In this document: piece by piece, positions 7,609 to 16,013 of the stretch | Layout: the number at the start of each line of letters is the position of its first letter | Numbering within the stretch: position 1 is the first letter of the stretch | NCBI GenBank assembly: GCA_016719385.1 | Contig: JADJZA010000007.1 | Coordinates: forward strand, 124,001-188,000 | Origin: Candidatus Microthrix subdominans | GTDB lineage: Bacteria; Actinomycetota; Acidimicrobiia; Acidimicrobiales; Microtrichaceae | DNA length: 64,000 nt | Direction of reading: 5' to 3' | The notes under the pieces: model-generated | Database searches by the model: none | What the model was told of the DNA's origin: nothing | What the model saw: the letters and a program-made list of their open reading frames with translations, nothing else | Made by a program: the position numbers and the translations under genes

Positions 7609-9201
7609 TCAGCGGGCGAGCCGGTTGACCAGGAGGCCGCGAGTGTTGCGGAGTCGCCAAGCGAGCGTGTCTCGAGTGGCTGCCAGCAGCGCCGGGGCGG
7701 CGTCGGGGTCGTCGGCGCGGTCGACATGGCAGCCGGGATCCTCGATGAGGTGAAAGGCCAACGGGGGCAGGCGGGAGGCTCCGGAGAAGGTAACGGTGAG
7801 CCACTCGTCGTCTCGCCGGGCGACGAGCGAGCATTCCTGGAGGCCCAACCCCAACGCAATTTCGGGTATCCGGTGCTGCGGATCGCGGAAGTCCCATTCC
7901 CAGTAGGCGGCACGGCGCTGCGGCGTCTCCGGGTCGCCGAGAAGGTGTCCGAGCAGCGAGTGCCCGTCCAACTGCTCGCCGAGCTCTGTGGTGAGCGGGC
8001 CTTCCTTGGCTCCATCGGCCAGCGCCACGGCGTCGAGCACCGTGGGCAGCAGATCGACGTGGCCGGTGTAGGACTCGACGACCGTTCCGGCGGTCGGTGG
8101 CCCGCCTGCGCTCGCCTTCTGCGCCGCCGGCCAGCGCATGACCAGCGGCACGTGGAAGCTCTCCGGATACCAGCCCAGCTTGTGGCGCAGCCAGTGGTCT
8201 CCCAGCTGTTCCCCATGATCGGAGGTGAGGATCACCAGCGTGTCGTCGGCCTGGCCGTCGGCCTCGATGGCCCGCAGCAGCCGCCCGAACTGGTCGTCGA
8301 CCTCCGCAACCATCGAGGCGTAGGTGGCGCGCCAACGGGAGTTGCCCCAGTCATCGGGCTCGGTCAGCTGCGGGATTGCGAGAAAAGCCGCCAACAGCGG
8401 GTGGAGCGCCGACTCGGCGGCGCGGTCGGCAAGGCGGTTGGGCGCTTCGACATCGGCCGGATCGACGTGGCCGAACCACTCCTCGGGCAGCACGAACGGT
8501 GGGTGGGGCTGCAGGTAGGTGACGTGGGCGAACCAGGGATGGCGGCGGCCCCGCACGTAGTCGATCGTCGCTGCGGTGAGGTGGGCGGCGGGCGAGAACT
8601 CGGCCGGGTAGGGGGCGGGATGATCGGCGAGCGCGGACGACGGCTCGGCCAGGCCTTCCACCCCGTAGGCCGACCACACGTCGGGGAACGGGTGCCCGCG
8701 CTCGGTCAACCACTCCAGCCAGGCGGTGGCGGCGGTGTCGACGTTGACGCCGACGTCGTCGCCGGTGGGAGCGCCCGCCCGGAAGCCCGGCATCGGCTGC
8801 TCCCAGCTGGTACGTCGGGGGTCGTTGGCGGTCAGCAGGCGGGGGTCGAGGGTGGTGTCGGTGTAGCCGAACAGCACCGGGTCGTAGCCGGCGTCGGTCA
8901 TCAGGCGGGGGAGGGTCGCCAGCTCTGCGGTGAGCGGGGTGCCGTTGTTCACCACCCGGTGCCCCATCAGGTAGCGGCCGGTGAGCATCGAGGTGCGGCT
9001 GGGGCCGCAGGGTGCGGTCGCCGTGTGGTGCTTGGCAAAGGTCACTCCGCCGGCGGCCAGGGCATCGACGTTGGGGGTGATGGGCAGCGGGCACCCGAGC
9101 GCTCCCAGGTGGTCGGCGCGCCACTGGTCGAAGGTGACCAACAAGACGTTGGGTCGCTTCGGCCCGAGGAAGCGGCGATCGGACTGCGGGGGCGTCGGCA
9201 C
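7609..9201 (-). CDS. Type I sulfatase / phosphonate monoester hydrolase-like enzyme
   Basis: A 530-residue alkaline-phosphatase-superfamily hydrolase that cleaves sulfate or phosphate monoesters. The N-terminal metal site begins NVLLVTFDQWRADH (Asp25). The formylglycine motif is CGPSR at residues 65-69, matching C-x-P-x-R, so maturation by a formylglycine-generating enzyme is expected. A second metal motif, LTSDHGEQLGDH, lies in the middle. DQWRADH and the lack of a signal peptide point to a cytoplasmic enzyme near the phosphonate monoester hydrolase and choline sulfatase groups. The start is a GTG at 9201. The substrate cannot be named from sequence. Confidence 0.9.
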   Translation of the reverse strand: MPTPPQSDRRFLGPKRPNVLLVTFDQWRADHLGALGCPLPITPNVDALAAGGVTFAKHHTATAPCGPSRTSMLTGRYLMGHRVVNNGTPLTAELATLPRLMTDAGYDPVLFGYTDTTLDPRLLTANDPRRTSWEQPMPGFRAGAPTGDDVGVNVDTAATAWLEWLTERGHPFPDVWSAYGVEGLAEPSSALADHPAPYPAEFSPAAHLTAATIDYVRGRRHPWFAHVTYLQPHPPFVLPEEWFGHVDPADVEAPNRLADRAAESALHPLLAAFLAIPQLTEPDDWGNSRWRATYASMVAEVDDQFGRLLRAIEADGQADDTLVILTSDHGEQLGDHWLRHKLGWYPESFHVPLVMRWPAAQKASAGGPPTAGTVVESYTGHVDLLPTVLDAVALADGAKEGPLTTELGEQLDGHSLLGHLLGDPETPQRRAAYWEWDFRDPQHRIPEIALGLGLQECSLVARRDDEWLTVTFSGASRLPPLAFHLIEDPGCHVDRADDPDAAPALLAATRDTLAWRLRNTRGLLVNRLAR

Positions 9202-9426
9202 CGACTCACCCTAGGACCCTGGCTGTGCTCGCGACCCTGCGCCATCGCCACTCTGGACTCCGACTTCTCGCGGTGTCGGAGTCAACGACGACGTGTGGCC
9301 CAGGGTCCTGCGGGAGCGCAGCCCGCATCGGGGTGAAATCTGGTGCCGGGGGCAAAGTACCCTCGGGCGTCGAGCGAGGCCACGATCACCGTAGCGCCCA
9401 CCCCCGGCCTATCCCGAGAGGTTCAG

Positions 9427-10986
9427 ATGAAGCCCGACGGCTACGCGTTCAAGATGCAAAGGTCTCTTGACCTGTCGCTGAAGTCATACGGCCAGCAAAT
9501 CGATCCTGACGGTCAGCAGCGCACTCTTGACCGCAGGGTCGAGTTAGCCATGTTGGGTCTGTTCGTTCTTGGATTTTGGCTGGTGGCGTCGAGGGTTCCT
9601 GCAAGTGGGGATGACTGGGCGTGGGGAACTGAACTCGGTACGGCACGATTGAGGACGGCGTTTGTTGACTATAACGGTAGGTATGTCGGGAATATCATTG
9701 TCTTAATCATGACCAGGTTGGGCTGGGTTACCCCGATTCTGGAAGCATTGGGGTTTGCGTTCATCATCGGCTTGATCTTAGATATCACGCACAGTAGGAC
9801 GATGTTGGGGTACGTCACGCTGATCTCGTTGGTCTTCCTCATGCCGGCACGACTCTGGAGTGAGTCGGCAGTCTGGGTTTCAGGGTACGCCAACTACGCC
9901 GTCGCAACGTTGGTGATGCTTCTATTTCTGCGATTCGCGTTGCGAGAGTTGGTGCAATGCGCCAACGAGCAGCAGAACCCGGCCTTGTTGGGTGTGATTT
10001 TTGGTCTCTCTGTCGCCGCTCAACTCATCGTCGAGCATGTCACGATCTACCTGCTGGTGGCGTCACTGGCAGCGCTACTTGTAGCCCGCAGCAATCAGCA
10101 GGGTGTGAATAGGCGCCTGGCCTCCAGTGCCCTGGGGCTGACGGTCGGGGCCGTGATCATGTTCTCGAATTCATCGTACCGGCTTGCGGCAACTGGTGAC
10201 TCCTACAAAAAGGTGGCGTCGCAGGACGGGTCATTCATCTCCTCGTCTGCAGCGGCGCTGCGGAATCAGATCGCTACCAATGGTTTGGTTTCGAACACTG
10301 CGGTCATCTTCACAATCACAACGCTGATTGCGATCACGGCTGTGATCAGGCTGTCACGAGACGCTCGTTCCGCGAGCGCCAAGCTCTTGCTGGTCGTGCC
10401 AGTTGTAGTTGGTACTGCTGGGGCCCTGATTGCGGCAACGAGGATGACCAGTCAGCCCTTGGAGAGTGGCTCCAACAAGACGGTACTCGCGATGGTGGTC
10501 ATTCTTGGCTTCATGTTGTGGTCGAGTTCGCTTCTGGCTGAGCCGGGTGACCGTATGATGATCGTCATATCCGTCATATCGCTAGTTGTACTGTTCGCGC
10601 CCCTCTTGCTTGTGAGTCCGATCGGGGCTCGGAACTTTCTGCCGACGTATGTCTTGTTGTTGGTCGTCGTGAGTACGCTGCTGTCCAACCTCCGTGCGGT
10701 CTGCGATGCTCGTCTGTTGGTTGCATGGAAGGTGCTGGCAATTTCGGCGGGTGTCGTTGCATGGTTGAATTTGTTCACTATATATAGTGAAATAAATCGT
10801 GTCGCAGATGAGCGTCTAGCATCAGTTCGCTCTCAGATCGAGGATGGGAAACTGGACGTGACCATGGAACGACTGCCAAACGGTATGTGGATTCAGTATC
10901 CCGATCCGTTGGCTGAGCCTTGGGTCACCCGGTTTAAACGATATTACGATCTACCTCCCGAGGTTTCTATTTCTCTCACGGGCTAG
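9427..10986 (+). CDS. Polytopic membrane protein, DUF6056-like
   Basis: A 519-residue integral membrane protein with about 11-12 hydrophobic segments starting near residue 40. An N-terminal loop reads SGDDWAWGTELG followed by NGRYVGN, the pattern I associate with DUF6056-type, glycosyltransferase-like membrane proteins of surface-polysaccharide loci; the assignment is from memory. The ATG at 9427 has GAGAGG 5-10 nt upstream. The gene is clearly less GC-rich than its neighbours and uses many A/T-ending codons, a sign of horizontal transfer. Its TAG stop overlaps the stop of the convergent transporter. It contains a perfect 18-bp AT-rich palindrome at 10774-10791. Confidence 0.72.
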   Translation: MKPDGYAFKMQRSLDLSLKSYGQQIDPDGQQRTLDRRVELAMLGLFVLGFWLVASRVPASGDDWAWGTELGTARLRTAFVDYNGRYVGNIIVLIMTRLGWVTPILEALGFAFIIGLILDITHSRTMLGYVTLISLVFLMPARLWSESAVWVSGYANYAVATLVMLLFLRFALRELVQCANEQQNPALLGVIFGLSVAAQLIVEHVTIYLLVASLAALLVARSNQQGVNRRLASSALGLTVGAVIMFSNSSYRLAATGDSYKKVASQDGSFISSSAAALRNQIATNGLVSNTAVIFTITTLIAITAVIRLSRDARSASAKLLLVVPVVVGTAGALIAATRMTSQPLESGSNKTVLAMVVILGFMLWSSSLLAEPGDRMMIVISVISLVVLFAPLLLVSPIGARNFLPTYVLLLVVVSTLLSNLRAVCDARLLVAWKVLAISAGVVAWLNLFTIYSEINRVADERLASVRSQIEDGKLDVTMERLPNGMWIQYPDPLAEPWVTRFKRYYDLPPEVSISLTG

Positions 10987-11987
10987 GTTCGGTGGTTTAG
11001 AGCACGGTCCGGGTCCACCCGGCCGACCACCCGCCGAAGCAGAGCCGGTTGGCGAGCGTTGTACGCCGTCACCGCTGCCAGGGCGGCGAGGGTGATGGCG
11101 ATCCCGGTCACCTGAACCGTCACGACCGACTGACCGAGAAAGAGGGCGGCCAGAGCGGTGGAGATCACCGGCATGGCCAGCGTCAGCAGGCTGGTGGCAG
11201 TCAGCGTTGTGTGGCGATGTGCCCAGTTCATGATGACGTGCCCGCTGCCGGGCACCGCCACGATCAGCGCCACCCAGCCCAGGCCCGACCACGAGATCGC
11301 CCGGTCGGCGTCCAGCCCGACGATCGCGATCACCGGCGTCAGCATCACGCCGCCGATCAGGTTGATCCACACCAGGTAGGCGTTGTTGTCGATATGGCGT
11401 CGGGCCGACTTGGAGCCGATGAAGTAGCCCGCCCAGCAGATGAGCGCACCGATTGCCCACAGGTTGCCGGTCAGGCTGGCGGCGCGGTCGGTGCCGGCTC
11501 CGAGCACCACCATCACCACCCCGACGATCGCCACAGTGCCCAACGCGAGGTGGGTGCGGGTGACACGTTCACCGAAGAACAGTGCGGCGGCGGCGAGCAC
11601 CCCGATCGGCTGGAGCGCCGAGATGGTGACGGCGATCGCCACGCTGGTGTACTGCAGCGCCAGGTAGAAGGTGATCAGGTCGGCACCAAAGAAGAACCCG
11701 CCCATCAGCACGGTTCGAAACTGCTCGCGACGCAGGCGGACGCCCCTGGCCAACATGACGGCGGCGTAGACGGCGAAGGCCAGCCACAGCCGGAGGAACG
11801 CCAGGCTGAGCCCGTCGATGGGCACGGCCGCCACCAAGACGTTGCCGCCGCCCCACAGCGACACCGCCAGCACGGCTGCGCTGAGCCCGGTGGGGGTTGG
11901 CTCCGCATCGTGACCGGCGCCCTCGTCGGCCGAGCTGCCGGCGGCCGTCCGGCACGCGTCGCCGTCGGGCAAAACCGGGTCGGCCAC
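10983..11987 (-). CDS. EamA/DMT-superfamily transporter
   Basis: A 334-residue inner-membrane protein with about ten hydrophobic helices arranged as two EamA repeats (roughly residues 30-165 and 180-310), the drug/metabolite exporter fold. Family members export amino acids, metabolites or drugs; the substrate is unknown. The GTG at 11987 was chosen because it lies 2 bp after the argS stop and the hydrophobic region begins about 35 residues later; longer readings would run deep into argS. The spacing suggests translational coupling with argS. Confidence 0.85.
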   Translation of the reverse strand: MADPVLPDGDACRTAAGSSADEGAGHDAEPTPTGLSAAVLAVSLWGGGNVLVAAVPIDGLSLAFLRLWLAFAVYAAVMLARGVRLRREQFRTVLMGGFFFGADLITFYLALQYTSVAIAVTISALQPIGVLAAAALFFGERVTRTHLALGTVAIVGVVMVVLGAGTDRAASLTGNLWAIGALICWAGYFIGSKSARRHIDNNAYLVWINLIGGVMLTPVIAIVGLDADRAISWSGLGWVALIVAVPGSGHVIMNWAHRHTTLTATSLLTLAMPVISTALAALFLGQSVVTVQVTGIAITLAALAAVTAYNARQPALLRRVVGRVDPDRALNHRT

Positions 11988-11989
11988 CG

Positions 11990-13759
11990 CTACATCCGCT
12001 GGGGTGCGTCGATGCCCAGCAGGCCGAGGCCGCGCTCCATGACCCGCTCGGTGCCGATCGCCAATGACAATCGGTTGCGCCGCTGCGCATCGCTCGGCGC
12101 CTTGAGAATGGGCGCTGCCTCGTAGAATCGGGTGAAGGCCTGGGCCAACTCGAAGAGGTAGGTGCACAGACGGTGCGGTTGGGCCGACCGGGCGGTGTCG
12201 TCGACGACGCGGCCGAAGGCGACCAACGCCAGCGCCAACGCCCGCTCGGCATGGTCGGCCACTTCGATCACCTCGGGCATGGCTGTGCCGTCTTCGCCGG
12301 GCACCGGCACGCCCTCGGTCCGGGCCTTGCGCAGAATCGAGCGCACCCGCGCCACCACGTACTGCAGGTACGGGGCCGTGTTGCCCTCAAAGGCAAGCAT
12401 GCGGTCGAAGCTGAAGACATAGTCCCTGGTTCGGTCGGAGCTGAGGTCGGCGTACTTGATCGCCCCGATGCCGACCGCTCGAGCCACCTCGGCGCGTTCG
12501 GCGTCGTCCAAGTCGGGGTTCTTGTCCTCGATGATCGCTGCTGCCCGGTCGACCGCCTCGTCCAGCAGGTCGGACAGCTTCAGCGATGCTCCGGATCGGG
12601 ACTTCATCAGCTTGTTGTCCTCGCCCAATACCGAGCCGAACCCCACGTGGTCCGCCTCGGTGGCGTCGGTCAGCCATCCGGCCGCCCTGGCGACCGCAAA
12701 CACCATCGCCAGGTGCTCGGTCTGGGTCGTTCCGACGACGTAGAGGAGACGATCGGCCTCGAGTTGTTCGATCCGGTAGCGGATGGCGGCCAGGTCGGTG
12801 GTGGCGTAGCCGTAACCCCCCTCGCCCTTCTGCACGATCAGCGGCAGGGGCTCGCCCTCACGGTTGGTGAACCCATCGGGAAAAACGCAGCGGGCGCCGT
12901 CGGAGGTCACCAGCAGTCCGGCCGCATCGAGATCGGTGATCACGTCGGCGAGAAGGTCGTTGTAGATCGACTCGCCGGCGAGGTCGTCGACCGTGAGGCG
13001 CACGCCGAGGCGGTCGTAGACCGACTGGAAGTACTCGGCGGACAGGTCGACCAGGATCTGCCACAGCCGCAGGGTCTCGGAGTCGCCCGCCTGGAGCGCC
13101 ACCACCCGCGCCCTGGCCCGGTCGGCGAACGCCTCGGAGCCGTCGAAGGACACCCGGGCCTGGCGGTAGAACTCGTTGAGATCCCCGAGGGCGAGTTCGG
13201 CGATCGCACCTTCCTCGCCCAGGTCGATCAGGTGCTCGATCAACATGCCGAAGGGGGTGCCCCAGTCGCCGACGTGGTTCTGGCGGATCACCGTGTCGCC
13301 CCGGGCCTCGAGGATGCGCACCAGTGCATCGCCGATCACGGTCGAGCGAAGGTGGCCGACGTGCATCTCCTTGGCGACGTTGGGGGCCGAGTAATCGATG
13401 ACGACCCGCTGGGGCGACTCGGCGGGTGTCACACCCTGGTTTCCAGTGTCCTGGGCGCCATTGCCCACCACCTCGGCCGCCGAGCGGCCGAGGAACGTGT
13501 CGTAGAGGGTGAGGTTGAGGAAGCCCGGCCCGGCGATCTCGGCCGTGGCCACACCATCGAGATCGACCGCGTCGAGCACCCGCTGGGCCAACTCTCGGGG
13601 GTTGGTGCCGAGACGCTTGGCCAGCCCCATGATGCCGTTGGCCTGAAAGTCGGCCCGATCGGAGGGACGGACCACCGGGTCTGCTCCGGCCGCCTCGGGC
13701 GCCGCCGCCGTCATGGCGTCGGTCAGGCGTTGGGTGAGCACCTTGACGGGGTCGATCAT
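11990..13759 (-). CDS. argS: Arginyl-tRNA synthetase
   Basis: A class I aminoacyl-tRNA synthetase that charges tRNA-Arg with arginine. From MIDPVKVLTQRL it is 589 residues, the usual size. The ArgS N-terminal domain comes first, then the HIGH-type motif MHVGHLRST (His133-His136), the catalytic core, a KMSKS-like LMKSRSG, and a C-terminal anticodon-binding domain ending GLGLLGIDAPQRM. The ATG at 13759 fits the family start. An upstream in-frame TTG at 13780 has GAGG about 5 nt before it and could add seven residues. The stop is 2 bp from the GTG of the EamA transporter, so the two are likely cotranscribed. Confidence 0.96.
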   Translation of the reverse strand: MIDPVKVLTQRLTDAMTAAAPEAAGADPVVRPSDRADFQANGIMGLAKRLGTNPRELAQRVLDAVDLDGVATAEIAGPGFLNLTLYDTFLGRSAAEVVGNGAQDTGNQGVTPAESPQRVVIDYSAPNVAKEMHVGHLRSTVIGDALVRILEARGDTVIRQNHVGDWGTPFGMLIEHLIDLGEEGAIAELALGDLNEFYRQARVSFDGSEAFADRARARVVALQAGDSETLRLWQILVDLSAEYFQSVYDRLGVRLTVDDLAGESIYNDLLADVITDLDAAGLLVTSDGARCVFPDGFTNREGEPLPLIVQKGEGGYGYATTDLAAIRYRIEQLEADRLLYVVGTTQTEHLAMVFAVARAAGWLTDATEADHVGFGSVLGEDNKLMKSRSGASLKLSDLLDEAVDRAAAIIEDKNPDLDDAERAEVARAVGIGAIKYADLSSDRTRDYVFSFDRMLAFEGNTAPYLQYVVARVRSILRKARTEGVPVPGEDGTAMPEVIEVADHAERALALALVAFGRVVDDTARSAQPHRLCTYLFELAQAFTRFYEAAPILKAPSDAQRRNRLSLAIGTERVMERGLGLLGIDAPQRM

Positions 13760-13864
13760 GGGCGTGATGGTCCGTCGCAACAGACCTCGCGGTCAAGGTG
13801 AATCCCTCGTCGCAGGCCGAGGTCACGATGTTTGCAACGGCGTCCCCCGTTAGGTTCCCGGCCC

Positions 13865-14743
13865 GTGTCGATCGTTCTCGCGCTGCTGTCCGCCGCTTCC
13901 TACGGCGTCGCCGACTTTCTGGGCGGCACCGCCAGCCGGCGTCTGCATGCCCTGGTCGTCACGCTGATCGCGATGGTCAGCGGGTCCGTCGTCATCGTTG
14001 TCGTCTGCCTTGCGGTTGGCGGGGTGCTCACCGGGCGTGATGTGGCCTGGTCGGCGGCGGCCGGTGTGGCCGGAGCCCTGGCGCTGGCGACGTTCTATTC
14101 CGCGCTGGCCAAGGGGCCGATGGGGGTGGTCGCGCCCCTCTCGGCGGTCACATCAGCCGTCGTGCCGGTGCTGGTTGGGCTGGCGTTGGGCGAGCGGCCC
14201 AGCACCGTCTCGACGGTGGGTGTCGTCCTTGCCCTGCCGGCCATCGCCCTGGTGGCCCGCGAACGACGCTTGCCCGGCGAACCCAAGCGGGTGGCTCCCT
14301 CCACGGTCATGCGTGCGCTGGCGGCCGGCATCGGGTTTGGCGGCTACCTGGTGCTGCTCAGCCGCACCAGCGCTGCGTCGGAGCTGTGGCCGGTCCTCGT
14401 TGGCCGAGGCGCGTCGATCGCAGTGCTCGTTGCCTTGGCGGCCACATTCGGCGTGCTGCGCCGATCCGGCCCGAGCACCGAGGAGGTCGACGGGGGCGAA
14501 CACGGAGTGGCCAAGAGCGTGAGGCTGGCTGCGACCGGAGGGATCTTCGACGCCGGTGGCAACGTCTTCTACCTGCTGGCGGTTCGGGCGGATCTTTTGG
14601 CGGTGGTCGCAGCCCTCCAGGCGCTCTATCCGGCTGCCACCGTCGCTCTTGCGGGTGCGGTCGATGGCGAACGGCCCCAACGCGTCCAGGCGATCGGGAT
14701 GGTGATGGCGGTGCTCGCTGTTGCACTGGTCAGCGTCGGCTGA
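13865..14743 (+). CDS. EamA-type DMT transporter
   Basis: A 292-residue membrane protein with ten hydrophobic segments in two EamA domains. It begins VSIVLALLSAASYGVADFLGG and includes the family-typical PLSAVTSAVVPVLVG in the first half. It is likely an exporter or uptake carrier of small metabolites. The GTG at 13865 starts directly at the first membrane helix, with AGG about ten bases upstream; an ATG further upstream adds a polar stretch that looks non-coding. It is divergent from argS. It belongs to the same superfamily as 10983-11987 but the two are not close in sequence. Confidence 0.85.
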   Translation: MSIVLALLSAASYGVADFLGGTASRRLHALVVTLIAMVSGSVVIVVVCLAVGGVLTGRDVAWSAAAGVAGALALATFYSALAKGPMGVVAPLSAVTSAVVPVLVGLALGERPSTVSTVGVVLALPAIALVARERRLPGEPKRVAPSTVMRALAAGIGFGGYLVLLSRTSAASELWPVLVGRGASIAVLVALAATFGVLRRSGPSTEEVDGGEHGVAKSVRLAATGGIFDAGGNVFYLLAVRADLLAVVAALQALYPAATVALAGAVDGERPQRVQAIGMVMAVLAVALVSVG

Positions 14744-14987
14744 GCGGGCAGAGCCTGGTCGGACCGGCCGTGAGGTTCTGCGGGTTGGTTTTGTACCCGC
14801 CGATCCTCCGCACAGCCCTCTTTCGTCCGTCCAGGGGACCACCGCTCGGCGGGTCGTCGGGGCTAACGTCCCAAGTGCTCCTCCCCGAAATCCGTGACCG
14901 ATCGTGGCGCAGATTCCGGTTGAGGGGCTGACCGCCCCGACACTCCAGCCGTTTCGCAACCGCTGAGCGCTACCAGACGAGGTTTTT

Positions 14988-15818
14988 ATGAAGTCGACCG
15001 TGAAACGACTGGTGAGCCGATCTGCCAGGTTTCTGACCAACGAAATCGCCGACGAGCTTGAGAGACGAGCGGCGCAACGACCACTCGCGACTGCCTTTCC
15101 CCGGACGAAGATCGACATCCCTGACGCTGTGGCACAACTCGGATCCGCCCAGTCCCGGGTTCAGCTCCATCAGCTGATGTCATGGAATCACCGCTGGGTG
15201 GCGATGCTGGCAGAGAGAAATCGACGAACCGCCGTCTCGAGCTATGACTTCATCGAAGAAGTGATGCCGAACGCTCGGTTCAGTATCAACCAGTTTGATG
15301 TCATTCGTGACAAACAAGATGAAATCATGCAACTCGACGGTCATATTTTAGACCTCGGGGTCTATCGAGGCGTCAGCACCAAGGCGCTCGCTCGTATCTT
15401 TCCATCCAAGATTATCCATGGATTCGATTCGTTTGAAGGTCTGCCTGAAGACTGGGGACACCAGGGTAAAGGCGCGTTCGGTGAGGTCAAAGGGATGCTC
15501 CCGGATATGCCTGTTAACGTAAAACTCTACAAAGGGTGGTTTGACGATACCTTGCCGGATTGGTATTCGGCTCACAACGGTACGCCGATCTCCTTGCTGC
15601 GGGTGGACTGCGACCTGTATTCATCTACTCGTACAATCCTCAACGTGTTGCGTCCATTGATTCGCTCGGGCACGTGGATCGTTTTTGATGAGTACATCGG
15701 GTATCGAACCTGGGAGGAGCACGAGTACAAGGCGTTCATGGAGTTTGTGGACGAGACCGGCTTTGAGTTCGAATACGTGGCCTATGGGTTGACCTACACG
15801 ATTCTGAGGTTGCTGTAG
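14988..15818 (+). CDS. TylF/MycF-like SAM-dependent methyltransferase
   Basis: A 276-residue class I methyltransferase. The SAM-binding motif LDLGVYRGVST is at about 121-131, then GFDSFEGLPEDW at 145-156, the hallmark of the TylF/macrocin O-methyltransferase family, and a metal-site-like LLRVDCDLYSSTR with VFDEYIGY further on. Family members methylate sugar hydroxyls, so modification of a surface-glycan sugar fits the neighbourhood. GAGG precedes the ATG. The gene is less GC-rich than the core genes. The next gene on the strand is the TagF-type protein at 16014. Confidence 0.83.
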   Translation: MKSTVKRLVSRSARFLTNEIADELERRAAQRPLATAFPRTKIDIPDAVAQLGSAQSRVQLHQLMSWNHRWVAMLAERNRRTAVSSYDFIEEVMPNARFSINQFDVIRDKQDEIMQLDGHILDLGVYRGVSTKALARIFPSKIIHGFDSFEGLPEDWGHQGKGAFGEVKGMLPDMPVNVKLYKGWFDDTLPDWYSAHNGTPISLLRVDCDLYSSTRTILNVLRPLIRSGTWIVFDEYIGYRTWEEHEYKAFMEFVDETGFEFEYVAYGLTYTILRLL

Positions 15819-16013
15819 AACGCCTGGCCGTCCGTCCTGCGGCTCGTTGGAGTGATCGGGCAGGCGGAGGATGCGCTCTCGGGCTCGACGTGTCCAGACG
15901 AAGTCGCTGGGCGTCAATCCCGCCGCTGCTGCTAGTAACGCCGCGGACCAATGGTCGTGCGCTGTCGTCGTGCCGGTTTGCTGGCGGGTTTCATGCAGTC
16001 TAAACTCGATAAC

